Source: Caldilineaceae bacterium (GTDB taxonomy: Bacteria > Chloroflexota > Anaerolineae > Caldilineales > Caldilineaceae). Taken from it: a stretch of DNA of 8,001 nucleotides. The stretch spans positions 1 to 8,001 of the forward strand of contig WGCB01000287.1 of the NCBI GenBank assembly GCA_015494005.1. The letters are read 5' to 3'. The position numbers and the translations under genes are program-made. The notes beneath the pieces were generated by a model, which had not been told where the DNA came from, did no database searches, and saw only the letters and a program-made list of their open reading frames with translations. Below are positions 6,427 to 8,001 of the stretch, in pieces. Within the stretch, counting starts at the first letter, position 1. The number at the start of each line of letters is the position of its first letter.

Positions 6427-6455
6427 TGGACAGGAACGCCGTGGCCCGGTACACT
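6427..6455 (+). promoter_or_regulatory. Candidate promoter of the CPBP protease gene
   Basis: TGGACA (6427-6432, 5/6) is followed by a 17-bp spacer and TACACT (6450-6455, 4/6). The predicted start is near 6462, giving a leader of about 48 nt before the ATG at 6510. It is arranged back-to-back with the small-RNA promoter. Confidence 0.42.
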
Positions 6456-6509
6456 CAGGCGGCAACCGGAGTTCGTCCACGCGGATCACCCCACAGGGAC
6501 CCATGACGG

Positions 6510-7199
6510 ATGGGCATCAACTACTGGCTGTTCGTGGCAGCCACCCTCACCCTGACCGCCTTCATCGGCTACGGCACCTTCGCCACTGCCCGCTTGCTCC
6601 GGGTCTGGCGGCCGGACCACAACCTGCTCCTCTTGCCCGAGGAGAACATGATGCGCCTCTTCTTCATCCTGGTCTGCCTGCTCCTGGGCCGGCTCAGCGG
6701 ACTGCCCCCGGAGCAGCTGGGCTGGGTGGCGCCCCGGCCTGTGACCCAGGCGCTGCTAGGGGCGGGCATCGGCTTGGCCCTGGGGCTCTTCTTCTTCCTG
6801 ACCACCCGCTGGGTCATCCGTTTCACCGGCCAGCGCTTCTACTCCACAGTCATCATCGAGTACGTGGTGCCCCGGGGCGGCACGGAGGCCATCCTAGTGA
6901 CCCTGGCCCTGATCCCCGTGGTGGTCCTGGAAGAGCTGCTCTTTCGCAGCCTGCTCCTGGGTGGGCTGGCGCCCATCCTGCCGGTGAGCGGCCTGGTGGT
7001 GGGCCTGGGGCTCCTCTTCGGCCTGCTCCACAGCCCCCAGGGCCTCTGGGGCATGGCCGGAGCCAGCCTGGCAGGCATCCTCTTCGGCCTCCTCTTCCTC
7101 TGGCAGGGCAGCCTGCTGACCCCCATCGTTGCCCACTACCTGGCCAACTGGGTGCAGATCCTCCTGGCCATGCGCTGGCGGGAGGGCGTGTCGAGATGA
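6510..7199 (+). CDS. CPBP (CAAX/Abi) family intramembrane metalloprotease
   Basis: A 229-residue integral membrane protein with hydrophobic helices around 5-25, 47-62, 80-98, 126-140, 156-174, 183-198 and 203-220. The three family motifs are intact: EELLFR (EExxxR; E141, E142, R146), FGLLH (FxxxH; F170, H174) and HYLAN (HxxxN; H209, N213). These residues form the glutamate/histidine active site of the Rce1-like fold. Bacterial members are putative membrane proteases with few known substrates; some handle peptide maturation, bacteriocin immunity or stress. The ATG at 6510 is the first possible start, because an in-frame TGA lies at 6504. Its Shine-Dalgarno is poor (AGGGA some 11 nt upstream). 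It is the only plus-strand gene, single in its unit, between a divergent and a convergent neighbour, with inverted repeat vocabulary on both sides. No partner gene suggests its substrate. Confidence 0.9.
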   Translation: MGINYWLFVAATLTLTAFIGYGTFATARLLRVWRPDHNLLLLPEENMMRLFFILVCLLLGRLSGLPPEQLGWVAPRPVTQALLGAGIGLALGLFFFLTTRWVIRFTGQRFYSTVIIEYVVPRGGTEAILVTLALIPVVVLEELLFRSLLLGGLAPILPVSGLVVGLGLLFGLLHSPQGLWGMAGASLAGILFGLLFLWQGSLLTPIVAHYLANWVQILLAMRWREGVSR

Positions 7200-7355
7200 C
7201 AGGCAGCAGACAGGGAGACAAGGAGAGGGGGAGACAAAGGGAGTTCCCACGGGGCGGATCTTCGTTCGCTGCCCTCCAATCGCCACGCGCCCCAATCTTT
7301 AGTCTTCGATCTGGAACTTTCCCTGACCCAATCAACCAATGCACCGGTCAACCAA
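7200..7355. repeat. Degenerate intergenic repeats, inverted relative to those upstream of the CPBP gene
   Basis: Between the convergent CPBP and isopentenyl phosphate kinase genes lie a GGGAGACAAGG-type purine tract (7206-7245), a CCAATCTTTAGTCTTCGATC segment (about 7290-7313), and CCAATCAACC in two exact copies. The copies are at 7328-7337 and 7352-7361, the second overlapping the kinase stop codon. These are inverse complements of the word types seen at 5946-6200. No terminator is visible for either convergent gene. Confidence 0.5.
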
Positions 7356-7981
7356 TCAACCTCGCGTCCTCCGAATCTCCGTCCCCACCGCGGCGCTGGG
7401 ATCGCTCAGGGCCGCCTGGACAGTCCCGGGCTCCAGGCCAGAGCAGACGAGGATGCGCAGGCCCGGCTGGCGCTGCACCATCTCCAGGGCCTGGGCCACC
7501 TTGGCCGCCATGCCCCCGGTCACGTCCGCGCCGAAGCTCTCCCCCAGCCCTGCCTGGACCTCGGCCAGGTTCTCCGGCGTGATCACCGGGACGCGTCGGG
7601 CCTGGGGATCCCGCTGGGGATCTCCGGTGAAGACCCCCGCCACCTCGCCAGCCAGGACCATGCGCTGGGGGCGCAGGTGTTGGGCCAGCCACTGGAAGAG
7701 CTCCTCCGTGCTGACGATGGTGCCGCCCCGCTCGCTGTCCAGGGCCACGTCCCCGTAGACCACCGGGATCAGCCCCCGCTCCAGGGCCAGGGACACTGTC
7801 TCCTCCGGCCCGGCCAGGATGCGACCGTCCTGGCAGCGCAGGGCCACGCTGGGCTGGATGCTCCAGGCCGGCAGCCCCGCGGCCAGCAGGGCCCGGGTGA
7901 CCAGCCGGTTGAGCCGGGCCGCGGCGTCCCCGGTGGCGGCGAACCCGTACCACTCCTCGGGGGTGCGGACGCCCTGGCGGG
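7356..7981 (-). CDS. Isopentenyl phosphate kinase, N-terminus cut by the contig end
   Basis: The frame from the TGA at 7356-7358 stays open to the adapter junction at 7981, giving 207 residues. About 50 N-terminal residues of a roughly 260-residue protein are missing. Visible family features in order are RQGVRTPEEWYGFA at the cut end, LNRLVTRALLAAGLPAWSIQPS, IPVVYGDVALD, STEELF, MVLAGEVAGVF and GADVTGGMAAKV, the last being the amino-acid-kinase nucleotide-site motif. The enzyme phosphorylates isopentenyl phosphate to isopentenyl diphosphate with ATP, the last step of the alternative mevalonate pathway known in archaea and in Chloroflexota such as Roseiflexus. The N-terminal glycine-rich loop and the catalytic histidine (in the GSFGH-type motif) fall in the missing part, so activity cannot be judged. 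A GTG at 7847 is internal; conserved residues continue upstream of it. Confidence 0.9.
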
Positions 7982-8001
7982 CTGTCTCTTATACACATCT
8001 C
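7982..8001. other. Nextera/Tn5 mosaic-end sequencing adapter (artefact)
   Basis: CTGTCTCTTATACACATCT at 7982-8000 is exactly the 19-bp Tn5 mosaic end used in Nextera libraries. The final C fits the i7-side continuation (CTCCGAGCC...). It interrupts the isopentenyl phosphate kinase gene. On the minus strand it creates spurious protein starts MCIRDS and MYKRQ, well-known signatures of untrimmed adapters in sequence databases. Confidence 0.97.

Larger units (their letters stand above)
5862..6509. other. Long regulatory intergenic region between acd and the CPBP gene
   Basis: A 648-base stretch between divergent genes. From acd outward it holds a degenerate repeat tract (5936-6098), pyrimidine-rich repeat-like DNA (6127-6234), a candidate acd promoter (6241-6269), a probable small RNA with terminator and promoter (6331-6422), and the promoter of the CPBP gene (6427-6455). 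Several frames are open across it, but they translate the repeats and regulatory hairpins and have no protein-like features, so none is called. Confidence 0.65.

Noticed and set aside
6055..6504. Minus-strand frame of 149 codons in the acd-CPBP intergenic region
   Set aside because: It translates repeats, promoters and the terminator hairpin, has no RBS, and shows no protein-like pattern.
7348..7998. Long minus-strand frame beginning MCIRDS, and another beginning MYKRQ at 7996
   Set aside because: Both starts are translations of the sequencing adapter, and both are in different frames from the conserved kinase sequence.

Overview
The window is mostly a high-GC bacterial chromosome segment, with roughly two thirds G+C by eye. 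The best guess is a Chloroflexota bacterium (Caldilineae/Anaerolineae-like). The basis is the gene set (an MttB-superfamily gene, an acyl-CoA dehydrogenase/ETF operon, an isopentenyl phosphate kinase of the type known from Roseiflexus) and intergenic DNA full of degenerate short repeats. This is inference, not a database result. The last 20 bases are not biological: they are a Nextera/Tn5 mosaic-end sequencing adapter, so the window stops at an assembly end and the last gene is cut there.

Layout. Bases 1-485 hold the start of an unrecognised gene on the minus strand. It is AT-richer than everything else and has its own promoter, a palindrome over the -35 box and a good Shine-Dalgarno. Bases 486-783 are non-coding and contain two exact copies of a 14-bp repeat plus a degenerate third, a possible mobile-element end at the boundary between the AT-richer and GC-rich DNA. 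Bases 784-5861 hold a four-gene minus-strand cluster, read in the order acyl-CoA dehydrogenase, etfB, etfA, mttB-like methyltransferase. The first three form a standard electron-transfer module: the dehydrogenase passes electrons from an acyl-CoA to the EtfAB flavoprotein. The MttB-like gene lies 293 bases downstream, after a perfect palindrome and a plausible promoter of its own. It may be separately transcribed, or it may demethylate a quaternary amine connected to the same pathway.

Bases 5862-6509 are a 648-base intergenic region with much regulatory structure. It contains degenerate repeats, a probable acd promoter with a long 5' leader, and what looks like a stand-alone small RNA of about 58 nt on the minus strand (promoter, two hairpins, intrinsic terminator). 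The sRNA promoter is back-to-back with a plus-strand promoter for a CPBP-family membrane protease (6510-7199); the two -35 boxes are 4 bp apart. The same vocabulary of degenerate repeats recurs in inverted orientation on the other side of the protease gene (7200-7361). The window ends with the C-terminal four fifths of isopentenyl phosphate kinase (7356-7981, minus), an enzyme of the alternative mevalonate pathway.
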